Shown in pieces: positions 1 to 10,500 of a DNA stretch of 32,006 bases. The notes beneath the pieces were generated by a model, which was given only the letters and a program-made list of their open reading frames with translations, was not told the DNA's origin and did no database searches. Source of the stretch: Neocallimastix lanati (nom. inval.) (lineage: Eukaryota > Neocallimastigomycota > Neocallimastigomycetes > Neocallimastigales > Neocallimastigaceae); contig JACVTC010000402.1 in assembly GCA_016946835.1 (NCBI GenBank), forward strand, positions 1 through 32,006, given 5' to 3'. Positions within the stretch are counted from its first letter, which is position 1. Every line of letters starts with the position of its first letter. The position numbers and the translations under genes were made by a program.

Positions 1-310
1 TACGTCTACAGCAGAAGCGAAATACATTAGCACATCCGAAAATATTAAAAAGATTCTATGGATCAGAAATATTTTAAAAGAATTAATAAATTATAATAAA
101 ACAATTACCATTTTCACAAATAATTTAGCAAGTAAAATAACTATTGAAAATGGTGAAATCAATACAAAGTTAAAAACACATAGATATTAGATTTCAGTAT
201 AATAGAGATAATACAGTAAAAAGGAAAGTAAAATTAGAATACAAAGATAAAACAGAAATGTTAGCTGACGCTTTTACTTGAGATATTAATGGTACAAAAA
301 TGAGTATATT
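1..310 (+). pseudogene. Ty1/copia polyprotein relic, RNase H end
   Basis: This is the last part of a Ty1/copia gag-pol polyprotein, entering from the left edge. Reading from base 2 gives TSTAEAKYIS, the copia RNase H motif (usually STAEAEYI), then ILWIRNILKEL and TITIFTNN (usually ITIYCDN). At about base 173 the frame shifts by one base; KHIDIRFQY and later EMLADAFT follow, matching the KHIDIRYH and LADxLTK signatures of the domain end. An in-frame TGA at 279-281 falls where the tail would continue. With at least one frameshift and one stop the copy cannot encode a working enzyme. A polypurine tract and LTR follow directly, as expected in the family. Assignment to copia is secure from motif order; the rest of the element lies outside the window. 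Confidence 0.88.
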
Positions 311-347
311 TGCAAATAAGATTTTTAGTATTTAAATATCTAATTTG

Positions 348-355
348 AGGGGGAG
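348..355 (+). other. Polypurine tract of copia element
   Basis: A short G-run, GAGGGGGAG, lies directly before a TGTTAACG LTR start. In LTR retrotransposons this purine run primes plus-strand DNA synthesis, and its position between the RNase H tail and the LTR is the expected one. In DNA that is otherwise nearly free of G it stands out. Confidence 0.8.
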
Positions 356-594
356 TGTTAACGTATGTTAAATTTATTGATATAAAGTTATAGTCTAGCT
401 TAAGTTTAATAAATATTAAATTTAATTATATTAAATATATTGTAATTACAAATTAAAATATAAATTAATATGTATCTAGAACAAGCCACAATTAAATATA
501 AAAAATGTAATTTTATCTTTACTTTAAATCTTTGTTAACCATTTATATAACACTTGCGTTATATATCTAATTATTAATAAATAAATATTAATCA
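356..594 (+). mobile_element. 3' LTR of copia relic
   Basis: The LTR begins TGTTAACG right after the polypurine tract. Its right end is uncertain; I place it at the ATCA at 591-594 by comparison with the LTR relic near 17124. It contains AGAACAAGCCACA (about 478-490), a core also found near 16740 and 17010 and so diagnostic of one LTR family here, and GTTAACC (534-540), also present near 17065. The 5' LTR is outside the window, so length and target duplication cannot be checked. Confidence 0.7.
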
Positions 595-1221
595 ATAAAA
601 ATAAAAATTAATAATAATAATAATAAAAAAAAAAGTAAAAACTTTTCAATGATAAATTTTTTTTTTTTTATTTTTTTTTTTTTTATTTATTTTTTTTTTT
701 TTTTTTATTTTTTTTTTTTTATTATTAATTTTTTTTTTCATTTTATTTTATTTCATTTTTTTTTTTTTTTTTATAAAATATTTTTAATATATTTATTTAT
801 TATTATTTAATTAAAATAAAATATAAAATGTTGAATTTTAAACAATTTATTAATAAAATAAATAATAATTATTAAAATAAAAATAAATTTATAAAATTTT
901 TTGTCTTAATATTATTATTTATTATTTAATTATTCAATTATTAATAATATTCAATTATTCAATTATTATTAATTTTATTTATTAATTATTATTTATCAAT
1001 TATTTATTATTATTTATTAATTATTTATTTATTAATTATTTATTTATTATTTATCAATTTATTTATTTCAAAAAATAATAAAAAAAAAAAAAAAAAAATT
1101 ATATAAATTATATATTCTTAATGTTTGCTTATTTTTTTAATTTTTTTTTTTTCTTGCATTATATTATTTTTTATTATTATTATTATCATTTTTATTATTA
1201 TTTTTATTATTAGTTGTACCT
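595..1221. other. AT-rich 3' flank shared with gene 2
   Basis: There is no gene here. The stretch consists of T-runs and ATT/AATT-type low-complexity DNA downstream of gene 1. From about 606 onward it closely matches 17340-17886 downstream of gene 2, including the words AAAAACTTTTCAAT and AAAATGTTGAATTTTAAAC and the run of TTATTCAATTATT units. The gene duplication therefore carried its 3' flank with it. Poly(A) signals cannot be told from background in such sequence. Confidence 0.7.
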
Positions 1222-4200
1222 TTAAGTTTTATTATCATCTTCATTATCTTCATATTCTTTTATATCTCCATTATTTTCTTTCATTTCAATAAGGCATTTT
1301 CTTCTATTAAAAGCCATACCATACTTTATAATTTTATTAAAACTATTTTTAAATTTTTCATCATATTTTTGATTATCAATTTGGTTTATGGCTTCTTTAC
1401 ATGCTTTACTTAGTGAGTTCTGGTCATCTTTATCGGATACTTTAATTTCAATTATAATATATTCCTCGTTTTCTTTTTCATTAGGAAAACCTATATCAAT
1501 TATACCGTATCCACTTTCTTGTTCTGCTACTAAACCTTTAACATTAAGATTAAAAAACAACTGCATTAAAAATAGTTGATATACATGTTCAGGAGGTGAA
1601 CTTTCCGTCGATTTCCTTTTATAACTAATAGGTAAATGACGTGAACTAAATTGTCTTAGATATTTACTTAAACCTTTATTAATCATTTCTAAATCTTTAT
1701 TATAAATTCCATTAATAAAATTTTCTAAAACTTCACTTATTTTAAAATCGCCATAATCAGATGTTATTTTTTCTTTATTTAATTCTTCCATTAATTCATT
1801 AAAGTTATCTAAAACTTCCTGATTTGGAATTTTAAAATATAATATATCTTCCAAATCCTTTGTTTCAATTAATTTATTTTTATAGGATTCAATTTCTTTT
1901 TCATTCATATTAAATACTTTAAGGTCATTTGATGTAAATTTCATCTTTAAATTATTCATATTTTTGATGTTTTCGTTATATTCTTCTTCATCTGCTACTG
2001 CTAAATAACCAGAAAAAAATAAAACTTTCCAGATGTCTCTATATGAATAATCTTTTCTTAAAAAATTATCATCAATTCCGGAATCTTTATCATATGATAT
2101 TTTTATTATTCTTCCACATAATAGACTTAAAAATTCGATTTCAAAATTAAAGTCATTTTCTCTAATAAGATTTTTTAGTTTGTCATTACTTCCTGTATTA
2201 ACCCAATAATTAGATAATTCATAATTTTCTTTTTTATCCTTATTAGTCTCAATGAATTTTATTACAGAAAATGGATTATATATATTTTTAATAATACCTT
2301 TATCAGAAAAACAAGAATATCCGTCATATTTTTTTTTAAGTCTTTCTTTTATTCCATCTTTTGTTTTGTCTTTGTCACTTTTTTCTTTGTTATCAGAAAT
2401 ATTAAAATTGGATAATATTTTATTTAATTCGTCTTCTGTAAATCCATAGCAATCACTAAAATAATCATCTTTAAGAAGTGAGCATTTAGTGAAATTATTA
2501 GCTCCTGAATTTAATTCATTTAATCCTATATCTAAACAACCTGTGACTATTCCAAAATGTAAATAGTCATTTCCTTTAAAGGTATCTGAAAAAAAAGTTT
2601 TAATTGTACCAAACGTACTTTCACTTTTTAACTTTTCAGAAAAAATTTTATCGTATTCATCAATTAAAATGATACATCTTCTTTTATAAAACTCTTTTAA
2701 ACATGTACATAAAAATTTTATGGTACTTTGTAATATTACACCATCTGACTTTTGTTCAATTTTATTCCATTCTTCCTGTTGATCCCTACTTAATTTGTTA
2801 AAATCAATTCTTTTTTTGTAATAATTAAATACGGAAGATATTTCTTTTTTTAGAAAGTTAATGATGGAACTATTATCATCCTCCTTATTATTGTTACTTT
2901 TAAAATTTAAATAAATTACAGGATATTTGTGAAAATGTCTCATATTTTTTCTATCTTTGCTTACTTCTAAGCCATCAAATACAAATTTCTTATCTTCATT
3001 TTCTTTTTCATTTATCGGCTTTTCAAAAAATTCTTTAATCATACTTAAATTTAAACTTTTCCCAAATCGTCTTGGGCGTGTGATCAAAAAGACATCATAC
3101 TTTTGTTGAATTAATTCTGATATCATTTTTGTTTTATCAATTAAATAACGATTATCATTAATAGCATCTCGGTATTTTTCTCCTTTATATAAGTTTTTTT
3201 GCATTTCTTTTTGCATTTCTTTTTTTTTAAAAAGATTTCCATAATTTATTTCGTAAATTACATCACAAATTTTTTCATTAAAGGCTATTCCAAATTTAAT
3301 GATTTTATCATATTTATTTTTTAATTCAATATTATCAAATACTAAATTTTCGTTGTAATCTAAAGCTTCAATACATCCTTTTTCAACAATATCGTTATAA
3401 TTAATTATAATATAAATAATATCATTTTTATTATTATTAGATTTAAGATTTTTCTTAGGAATAATTAATAATTCACGAATATTATCATTTTCTTTAAATT
3501 TTATTTCGGTATCAATTTTATATTTATCACTTATACTTAACAATGAGTAAATTATACTGTAATATTTATCTATAAATTCATTCTTATAATAATCGTAACC
3601 GGTACTGTAACCTAAATTGCTTTTTATTTTATCTTTTAGGAATTCTATAATCCTTTCTTCATCATAATTACTTGTCAATGAGTCTATAGTATTTTGTATT
3701 TTTTCAACGTTAAATAAATTTTTTTTCCATTCAAAAAATTTTTTTTTAATAAATTCTCTAACATCATTAGTACTTACTTTTAATTTTACTACTTTAAAAT
3801 CAGATATTGTTGTAACAGTCCTATAATCATAAATTAAATAACCATATTCAACTAATAAAGTCCAAAAAATTTCTCGATGTTTTTCTATATAATCTTTCTT
3901 TAACATTTCATAATTTATTAATTCCGGAATTGCTTTTTCAATATATCCATTTTGAAGAAGTAAATTTATATCTTTTATCATAATATAATCAAAATTTATA
4001 AATATTTCATTAAAGAATGTATTAATTTTGGAAGAAAAATCATTTACAATTTCTGTCTTTTCAATTTTTCCTTTAATATAATTCAATACACTACGTAAAT
4101 CATAATATTTAACTTTACAATCTTTATTATTATTATCAATGTATTTATCTACTTTATCATTATCATTCATATTATCAGATTCTATATTATTTCTGTTATT

Positions 4201-4302
4201 ACTTTTAATATTATTATTATTATTATTACTTTTATCATTATTATTATTATTATTATCATTATTATCATTATTATCATTATTATCATTATTATCATTATTA
4301 TC

Positions 4303-4333
<31 letters not shown>

Positions 4334-5430
4334 GTATTATTATTATCATTATTATCATTATTATCATTATTATTATTAATATTATTATCAATAAAATGAA
4401 TTAAATATGTTGAAAATATAATATTTATTTCATTTGTATTATTGACATTTGTTGAATGAGTAGATGATATTTCATTTATATCATTATAGCAATATTTATC
4501 AAAAATTTCATTGTTTAATTTAAATATGGATATAAGTTTTTTCATTTCAGAATCGGTTATACTGAAATATTCATTATATTTACTACTTGTTATGGAATAA
4601 TTTGTTAAATTTATTTCTTTAAAACTATCTTCATTTACTTTTAAATTTCTTGTAATGAATGTTTTAAATAAATAATGATGACGCTTATCTTGTTTAAATA
4701 TTTCCAAAAAGACTTCTTCATAAAATTCATAAAATTCATTAAAAAAACTAGTATTAACAGTGTTTAATATGGGTGACTCATAGTTATCTATTAATAATAT
4801 TATTTTTTTATTGAATGTTTTATTTAAATTTAAACATAGAAAAGAAATTGATTCGTTTAATTCATCTATCGAAACATTACCATTTTGAAAAATTTCCCAT
4901 TGTTCTTTATCATAATTATCTAAATTATTTAAATTAATATTTTTATAACTTCTAAACAGTTTTTTAATAAAATTTTTAAAATTTTTAATAGTTGCTTCAA
5001 AAGTTTTTCCTATTTTAAAGTCAGAACTAAAATCAAGATAAATTACTGGATATTTACCTTGATATTTATCAAGGTAGGTTTGGTCATCTTCCTTTTCTTT
5101 ACTTATTAATAAATTTTCAAAATATTTTTTGTTTTGAAGGTTTTGAAATTCATTTTCTTTTATGTTTTCATAATTCATTTCAAAAAAATAACGCAGCATA
5201 GTTAAATTAGTAGTCTTTCCATATCCGGAGGGTCTAGTTATACATACTATTTTTGAACCATCTTGTAAAAATTCTTTTATTAATAAAGATTTATCAATAA
5301 AAAAATATTTACATAAGAAATTTTCTATTATAATATCATCATTGATACTTTTTATTTTTTTATTTGGAGGTTCTGCTGTGGAATCCTGATTTTCATCTTC
5401 AGTTAATCGTTTTAATTTGTTTTCAGCCAT
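1222..5430 (-). CDS. Two-module AAA-ATPase-like / PD-(D/E)XK nuclease-family protein (gene 1)
   Basis: The 1402-residue protein has two fused copies of an AAA-ATPase-like domain (Pfam PF09820 type) plus PD-(D/E)XK domain (PF08011 type). Bacterial relatives normally have one module of about 500-600 residues. Module 1: Walker A RPSGYGKTT (66-74), Walker B-like ILLIDNYESP (211-220) with Asn replacing the usual Glu, an Asn/Asp-rich insert (about 348-425), and a nuclease-like end where ExK has become NxN (677-679). Module 2: Walker A RPRRFGKS (785-792), intact Walker B ILIDEYDK (921-928), the KKYDGYSC and YNPFSVIKF lid motifs (about 1033-1060), and nuclease residues D1312, E1328 and K1330 in GIIDIGF and IIIEIKV. 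A basic cluster, KLKR (5-8) and NKKIK (23-27), resembles a nuclear localisation signal. No signal peptide or membrane segment is seen. The ATG is fixed by a TAA directly before it. Substrate and pathway are unknown; a role in DNA conflict or genome defence is only a guess. Confidence 0.93.
4205..4392. repeat. (ATT)n/(AAT)n tract coding for Asn/Asp insert in gene 1
   Basis: A trinucleotide tract of about 190 bp lies inside gene 1 and is read on the minus strand as AAT (Asn) with GAT (Asp) interruptions. It sits at the same codon position as a longer, AGT-interrupted tract in gene 2, so the insert predates the duplication and has since changed length and interruption type. Reading frames on the plus strand and in the other minus frame across it are poly-Leu or poly-Ile shadows. 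Confidence 0.92.
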
Positions 5431-5681
5431 TTAATGATTAATTATCTTTTTTATTTTTAATTATAAAAAAATTAAATAAAAAAAAAAAAATTAAATAAAT
5501 CTTTTTAAAAAAATTATAATAAAAAAAAATAAAGTTTGTTGAATATGAAAATAAAATAAAATAAAATAGAACAAAATAAAAATAAAAATAAAATTTATAT
5601 TTATATTTATATATAATTTTTTTTTTTTTTATTTTAATTATCAAAGTAAAAAAAAAAAAATTTTTTTTTGATAAAACGCAG

Positions 5682-5705
5682 AAACTCCCTCTTTTATATA
5701 AAATT
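5682..5705 (-). promoter_or_regulatory. Candidate core promoter (TATA + GA-rich box) of gene 1
   Basis: On the minus strand TTTTATATAAAAGAGGGAG lies about 255-275 nt before the gene 1 start codon. A very similar TTTATATATAAAAGGAGG lies about 220-240 nt before gene 2, although most other upstream sequence of the two genes does not match. TATA-like words are cheap in this DNA, but the G-rich GAGGGAG/GGAGG extension is not. No transcript start is known, so the role is inferred. Confidence 0.5.
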
Positions 5706-5872
5706 TTTATCCAAAAAAAAAAATAAAGTATAAAAATTTATTACCTTTTTTATTTTTTAAAATTTTTAATTTATTTTTTATTTTTTTTTTTTTTTTTTCT
5801 TTTTTTTTTTTTGGATGAACAAAAATATTAAATTTTTACATAAAAATTACGAAATAAATAAAAAAAATTATG

Positions 5873-6300
5873 ATATAAATAAATAAATAAATAAATAAAT
5901 TATTAAATAAATAAATTATAATAAACAAATAATTATGAAATAAATTAATAAATTATGAAATAAATAAATTATTAAATTTATAAATAAATTATAATAAATA
6001 AATAAATTATAATAAACAAATAAATAAATTATGAAATTTATAAATAAATTATGAAATAAATAAATAAATAAATAAATAATTAAATTATAATAAATAAATA
6101 AATAGATAAATAAATTATAATAAATAAATAAATAAATAAATAAATTATTTATAATAAATAGATAAATAAATAAATAAATAAATTATAATAAATAGATAAA
6201 TAAATTATAATAAATAAATAAATAAATTATAATAAATAAAGAAATTAATTATAATAAATAAATAAATAAATTATGAAATTTATAAATAAATAATGAAATA
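5873..6300. repeat. Imperfect (AAAT)n / ATAAATTATAATAA repeat block
   Basis: About 430 bp consist of AAAT units arranged in larger imperfect units such as TAAATAAATTATAATAAA, with variants containing ATGAAAT or TAGAT. The pattern indicates expansion by slippage and local unequal exchange. No coding or RNA signal is visible. Confidence 0.85.
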
Positions 6301-6974
6301 ATTATTTGATAATTACAAACAAAGAAACAAAATTTTTCACACCAAATAAAAGACACACAAAAATGTAAATAATCAATGATATTCAAATATTTTCCATTTA
6401 AAAAAAGAAAATAAAAATAAAAATGAAAATTTTAATTTTTTTTTTTTTTTTTTTTTAATATATTTTATTTCAATTGTTTAATAATTCAAATCACTTTTAA
6501 TAATGTTCAATTGTTAATAATTCTTTCGTTTAGAAAAAATAATAATAAAGTTTAATTTTAAGTTATTTATTGTTATTTAATAATATTTCAAAAAAAAAAA
6601 AAATATATTCATTTTATAAATATTTCATTATTTATTATATTAAATAAACAAATGAATAATTGTAAAGGTATAATAATTTACTTATTAATGAAACAGTTAA
6701 TCTCTTTTAGATTTATTTCTACCTATCTTGGAATCTATTATTATTCATTTATCATTTTATCTTCTTCATTATTAAACTATAATTTTATATTGTATTTCTA
6801 TAAATTATTGAAACTCTCAATCCTTTGTTTGGAAAAGAAATTATTCAATTGATCAATTACTTTCAATTAAAACATATTATTAATAAATTACAAAAATAGC
6901 TTTATTATAAATTACATAAGCAAGTTTATTTTTTTTTTTTTAGTACAAAAAAAACTTAAAATTATTTTCTTTTC

Positions 6975-8452
6975 ATCTTTTTCTTTTGATATACTTTAGT
7001 TAAATAAGAATTTTCTTTGCTTATTTTACCATATAATTGACTTTAAAATCCACATTAAATTTAAAATTATTATTTATAATAATATTTATTTTTTAAACTT
7101 TTTATTTTTTTATTTACTCACTGAATTAATGTAATAATTAAAGATTTCTAAATTACTTTTAATTTTTTTTCTGACTTTTTTTAATGAATTTCTTTACATA
7201 ATATGGATTATAAATGTATTTAATATTATTTCCTTCAGAAAAGAAAAAAACTGGTTATACTTTATTTTTATTTTTATTTTTTTTTTTTTTTAACTATTTT
7301 TTCTTTCTTTCCATTTTCTTTGATTTTGTTTTGTTCTTCTTTATTAGATATATTAAAATTAGATAATAAGTTTTTCAAATTCTTCTTTTGTGAATACTTA
7401 ACAATCACTAAAATAAAATTCTTTAAGAAGTGAGCATTTAGTGAAATTACTAGCTCCTGAATTTAATTAATTTAATCCTAAATCTAAACAACCTGTGACT
7501 ACTTCTAAATATGAATACTTATTTTCTATTTTTTTTTTAAAATCATCTCCATAAATTATTTCATAAATTACATCACATATTGCTTAATTAATAGTAATAC
7601 ATCCTTCTTTAACAATATCCTTATTATTTAAATTTATAATCACAATATAAATAATATCAGATAAATTTATTCCATGATTTTCCTTTAGAATAACTAATAA
7701 TTCACTAATATTATCTATTTTCATTAAAGTTCTTTTTAATAACAACTTCATATTTATTACTTAAACTTAATTATGATTAAATTATAGTGTAACATTTATC
7801 TAAAAATTTATACTTATAATTACCGTAATCGTAACTGTAAACTAAATTATTTGTTATTGTATCTTTTATGAATTCTATTATCCTTTCTTCATCATGATTG
7901 ATTGTTAATGAATCAATAGTATTTTTTATTACTTTTTATCTTCACAAAAACTTTGTTTCCATAATAAAAATTTATTTTCATTAAATTCTCCAACATCATT
8001 AGTCTTTATTTTTAACTTTCTTACCTCTGAAATAAAGTAATTATTAATGGTAATAAATTAAATTAAATAACTATTTTTAATTAATAATGTCCAAATAATT
8101 TCTCAATGTTTGTTCATATATTCTTTCTTCAACATTTCATAATTTATTAATTTTGAAATTTTCTTTACAATATTCCCATTTTTAAGTAGAAATTTTATAT
8201 CTTTCTTCCTTATATTATCAAAATTTATAAATATTTACTTATAGAATTTATTAAATTCGTAAGAAAAATCATTCTCCAATTCTGTCTTTTTAATTTTTTC
8301 TTTAATATAATTTATTATACTATATAAATCATAGTATTTGAATTTAAAATCTTCATTATTATTAATGTAATTTCTCACTTCATCATTATCTTTCATATTA
8401 TTAGCTTTTATATTATAACTATTTTAGCTTTCATTATTATTATTAACAAAAC

Positions 8453-8455
<3 letters not shown>
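6975..8455 (-). pseudogene. Decayed AAA-ATPase-like family copy (fragment A)
   Basis: The minus strand matches gene 1 and gene 2 in the same order but with many stops, frameshifts and internal deletions. About 7000-7520 matches the second-module lid region (the sequence around the TKCSLLK and CYGFTEDE residues of the long copies). The second Walker A/B region is missing, and about 7540-8440 matches the end of module 1 and the linker upstream to the poly-Asn tract. The copy stops in a short ATT run followed by a poly-A block at 8455. That same junction, TAGCTTTCATTATTATTATT then A(A/T)AAAACC and poly-A, closes fragment C, so A and C descend from one already truncated copy. No protein can be made. 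Confidence 0.85.

Positions 8456-8493
<38 letters not shown>
8455..8493. repeat. Long poly-A run
   Basis: Nearly forty consecutive A residues directly abut the end of fragment A and are followed by T-runs. A shorter A-run lies at the same junction of fragment C. It could be a relic of a poly-A tail or a slippage-prone tract; its length may also be unreliable in the assembly. Confidence 0.85.
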
Positions 8494-8496
<3 letters not shown>

Positions 8497-8985
8497 TTTT
8501 TTTTTAATTAAATTTTTTTTTTTTTTTTTAATTTTTTATTTTTTTTTTATTTTTTATTTTTTTTTTATTTTTTTTTATTTTTAATTTTTTTTAAATAATT
8601 TTAATTATTTTATTTTTTAATTTTTATAAATATCAATCATTAATATCAAAAAAATAAAAAAAAAAAAAAAAAAGCATCAAAATAATTTACTTTATTCTAT
8701 TCAATTTCTTTTTTTCAAGTCTATTTTTATTGAATAACAAAAAAGTAATATTTTAAGAAATTCTGAAAATTTATATAATTTAAATTATTACTTAACAGTA
8801 TTTATATTTTAATTATAATTATAAGTATTAATTTAACATAAAATAAATATGTTTTATCTTATTTTTAAATAAAAATACTACTATATATTATTATAAATAA
8901 ATTAAAGCTATTTAAATTATCTTTTATAATAAATTTAGTATAATTTTTACAGTTGGCTTTATCGAAATTTTAGAAAAGATTATCA
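8494..8985. other. AT-rich spacer with no gene
   Basis: T-runs with ATTTTTTATTT patterns are followed by about 300 bp of mixed AT sequence without an open frame, RNA-like fold or repeat that I can recognise. Confidence 0.6.
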
Positions 8986-9125
8986 ATGTCAATTGTGTTA
9001 TTAAATAACCTTATCTATATTTGATAATGTGCTTCTTTTTAATGGGAAGAGGGTTATCCGAGTCTATATAGTAAGAAAATATACTTGCTCTTTTTAATGT
9101 TTTTGTTATCAATATATAATATCTT
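8986..9125 (-). pseudogene. Short protein-like relic, unidentified
   Basis: The minus strand around 8990-9075 reads as DSDNPLPIKKKHIIKY, then a stop, then GYLITQLTLIIFSKI. The base mix and residue use are much richer than in the surrounding spacer, which suggests a decayed coding sequence. I recognise no family. It lies in the same patch as the relics at 9443-9604 and 10231-10344 and could belong to one old element. Confidence 0.3.
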
Positions 9126-9442
9126 TGCTTCTTAATTTTTTTTTGATAATTCTTAAGAATTATTCTTTTCTATTTTTACAACGTACTAAATATATTAACA
9201 ATACTCATGGTATTTTTATATTTTTATTTTATTTAAAAATAATTTATTCTTTGCTGATCTCTCTATTTATTGTTGAATATAGCGTATTTTTTTTTTTTTT
9301 TTTTTTTTTTTTCTTTTCTAATGTTTGTTACTTTTAAATTTTGTTAATATATTGTTAATTAAAAGTATTTGTGAAATGGTATTAGTATAGCTTTGATTAT
9401 TTAGTTTAATTTTAATTCCTTAGTAGAGAATCCACCTTCTTT

Positions 9443-9604
9443 TTATTTTGATATTTTATTAAAAACTTTTTTCTTTATTTCATAATACGACTTTATATAT
9501 TTTTGATTTAATACCTTTGATTTGTAAATTGTCCACATATACGCATCTGTCATACATGAAACAAACTCTCCACTTATTTTTCTTGAAAATATATATGGTT
9601 CAAA
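9443..9604 (-). pseudogene. Protein-like relic of about 53 codons, unidentified
   Basis: An uninterrupted minus-strand frame reads EPYIFSRKISGEFVSC followed by MTDAYMWTIYKSKVLNQKY and a lysine-rich end. It has no starting ATG at its left boundary and ends in TAA; a TAG stands just upstream. The use of W, C, M, G and P is unlike chance translation of AT-rich DNA, so it is probably a piece of a former gene, perhaps of a mobile element. I cannot assign a family. Confidence 0.4.
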
Positions 9605-9926
9605 CTAAAACTGAAAGTAATTCTTAATTTTATAAAAGTTAGATAAATAAAATGAGTTATATCACCGATCATCGTCGTTTTGACTGTTTAAAGGTCATAT
9701 AAAGCTCTTTTTTTTTTTTTTTTTTTTTTAGTAGTTAATATCCTTGTCCAAAAATTTTTGACACCGAGTGGAATCATAAAAATATAATCACTTATCTAGT
9801 GAGGAATTTCTAGAGATTCAGCTTTAAAGTTGAGTTGCATAACAGTTCCATTTAAATATCAATACCATTGACAATAGGTATCGAAATTTAATAAATATAA
9901 CTTCTTGGACTAAATATTTCTTATAA

Positions 9927-10171
9927 GAAAGAATTCATTATGATTGCCAGCTTAAGGAGACATTCAACCGAAGAGACTTTCTACTATTGAAGCCGAATAC
10001 CATAAATATTATTGAATGTCTTAAAGAAAGTTCTCTAGATAAAAAGTGATTTATTAGAGTTATTTCAAAATTAAATATTAAATTAATTATATTTATGGTT
10101 AATTCATTAAGTAAAACAATCATAGAAAACAAGCAAATTAAATTCAAATTTCAAAAACTCATAAATATAAA
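9927..10171 (+). pseudogene. Protein-like relic with one stop, possibly retroelement
   Basis: The plus-strand frame from 9927 reads CQLKETFNRRDFLLLKPNTI and NIIECLKESSLDKK, meets TGA at 10047-10049, and continues FIRVISKLNIKLIIFMVNSL to about 10171. An opposing 69-codon minus-strand frame (9938-10147) is open too, but its composition looks like the shadow of this one. The relic lies just before a frame with an FADD box in the same direction, so it may be an upstream part of the same old reverse transcriptase. That link is inference. Confidence 0.33.
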
Positions 10172-10230
10172 AATTTAATTTTATCAAGGATTACCATCAA
10201 AAAAAAAAAAAAAAATAAAAATAAAAATAA

Positions 10231-10344
10231 AAGAATCATACTCCGATATATCAAAACTTAATAAAATACATGTTTGCCGACGATGTTCCAACTAAATATA
10301 TTAATGGAGACAAAATGACCAAATTAACAAACCTAATTTTTTAA
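10231..10344 (+). pseudogene. Possible non-LTR reverse transcriptase fragment (FADD box)
   Basis: A 37-codon open stretch contains IKYMFADDVPTKYINGDKM. The hydrophobic-F/Y-ADD-V pattern is the catalytic box of LINE-type reverse transcriptases. Only this box supports the call; the flanking palm motifs are not recognisable, and poly-A tracts break the frame on both sides. Chance occurrence cannot be excluded. Confidence 0.35.
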
Positions 10345-10351
10345 CAGAACA

Positions 10352-10397
10352 AAAAAAAAAAAAATAAAAATTTAAATTTAAAATTGAAAGGGAATTT

Positions 10398-10447
<50 letters not shown>

Positions 10448-10500
10448 AAAATTTAAATTTAAATTTAAATTTGAAAGGGAATTTATTTAAAAAAAAAAAA
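10352..10500. repeat. Tandem duplication of an ~85-bp poly-A-containing unit
   Basis: The segment ATTTAAATTTAAA then TTGAAAGGGAATTTATTT and a long A-run occurs twice in succession, the second time with an extra TTTAAAT. The middle A-run exceeds forty bases. Slippage or unequal exchange explains it. Confidence 0.8.

Larger units (their letters stand above)
5431..6970. other. AT-rich spacer with no gene
   Basis: Apart from the promoter-like box near 5690 the spacer holds homopolymer A/T runs, a tetranucleotide repeat block (see 5873-6300) and low-complexity DNA. A 66-codon plus-strand frame at 6652-6852 is hydrophobic, shows no family motif and has no visible counterpart elsewhere in the window; I do not call it a gene. 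Confidence 0.65.

Noticed and set aside
1388-1579. 63-codon plus-strand frame
   Set aside because: Lies antisense to the well-supported nuclease domain of gene 1.
4139-4399. Plus-strand and second minus-strand frames over the gene 1 Asn tract
   Set aside because: Poly-Leu and poly-Ile/Met shadows of the ATT repeat inside the real gene.
6652-6852. 66-codon plus-strand frame starting with ATG
   Set aside because: Hydrophobic, no motif, no matching copy seen; expected at this length in AT-rich DNA only now and then, but nothing supports it as a gene.
9125-9337. 70-codon plus-strand frame
   Set aside because: Phe/Leu/Ile-rich translation of T-runs, including a long poly-T stretch.
9938-10147. 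69-codon minus-strand frame
   Set aside because: Opposes a frame with more protein-like residue use; no motif. Kept only as the probable shadow of the plus-strand relic.
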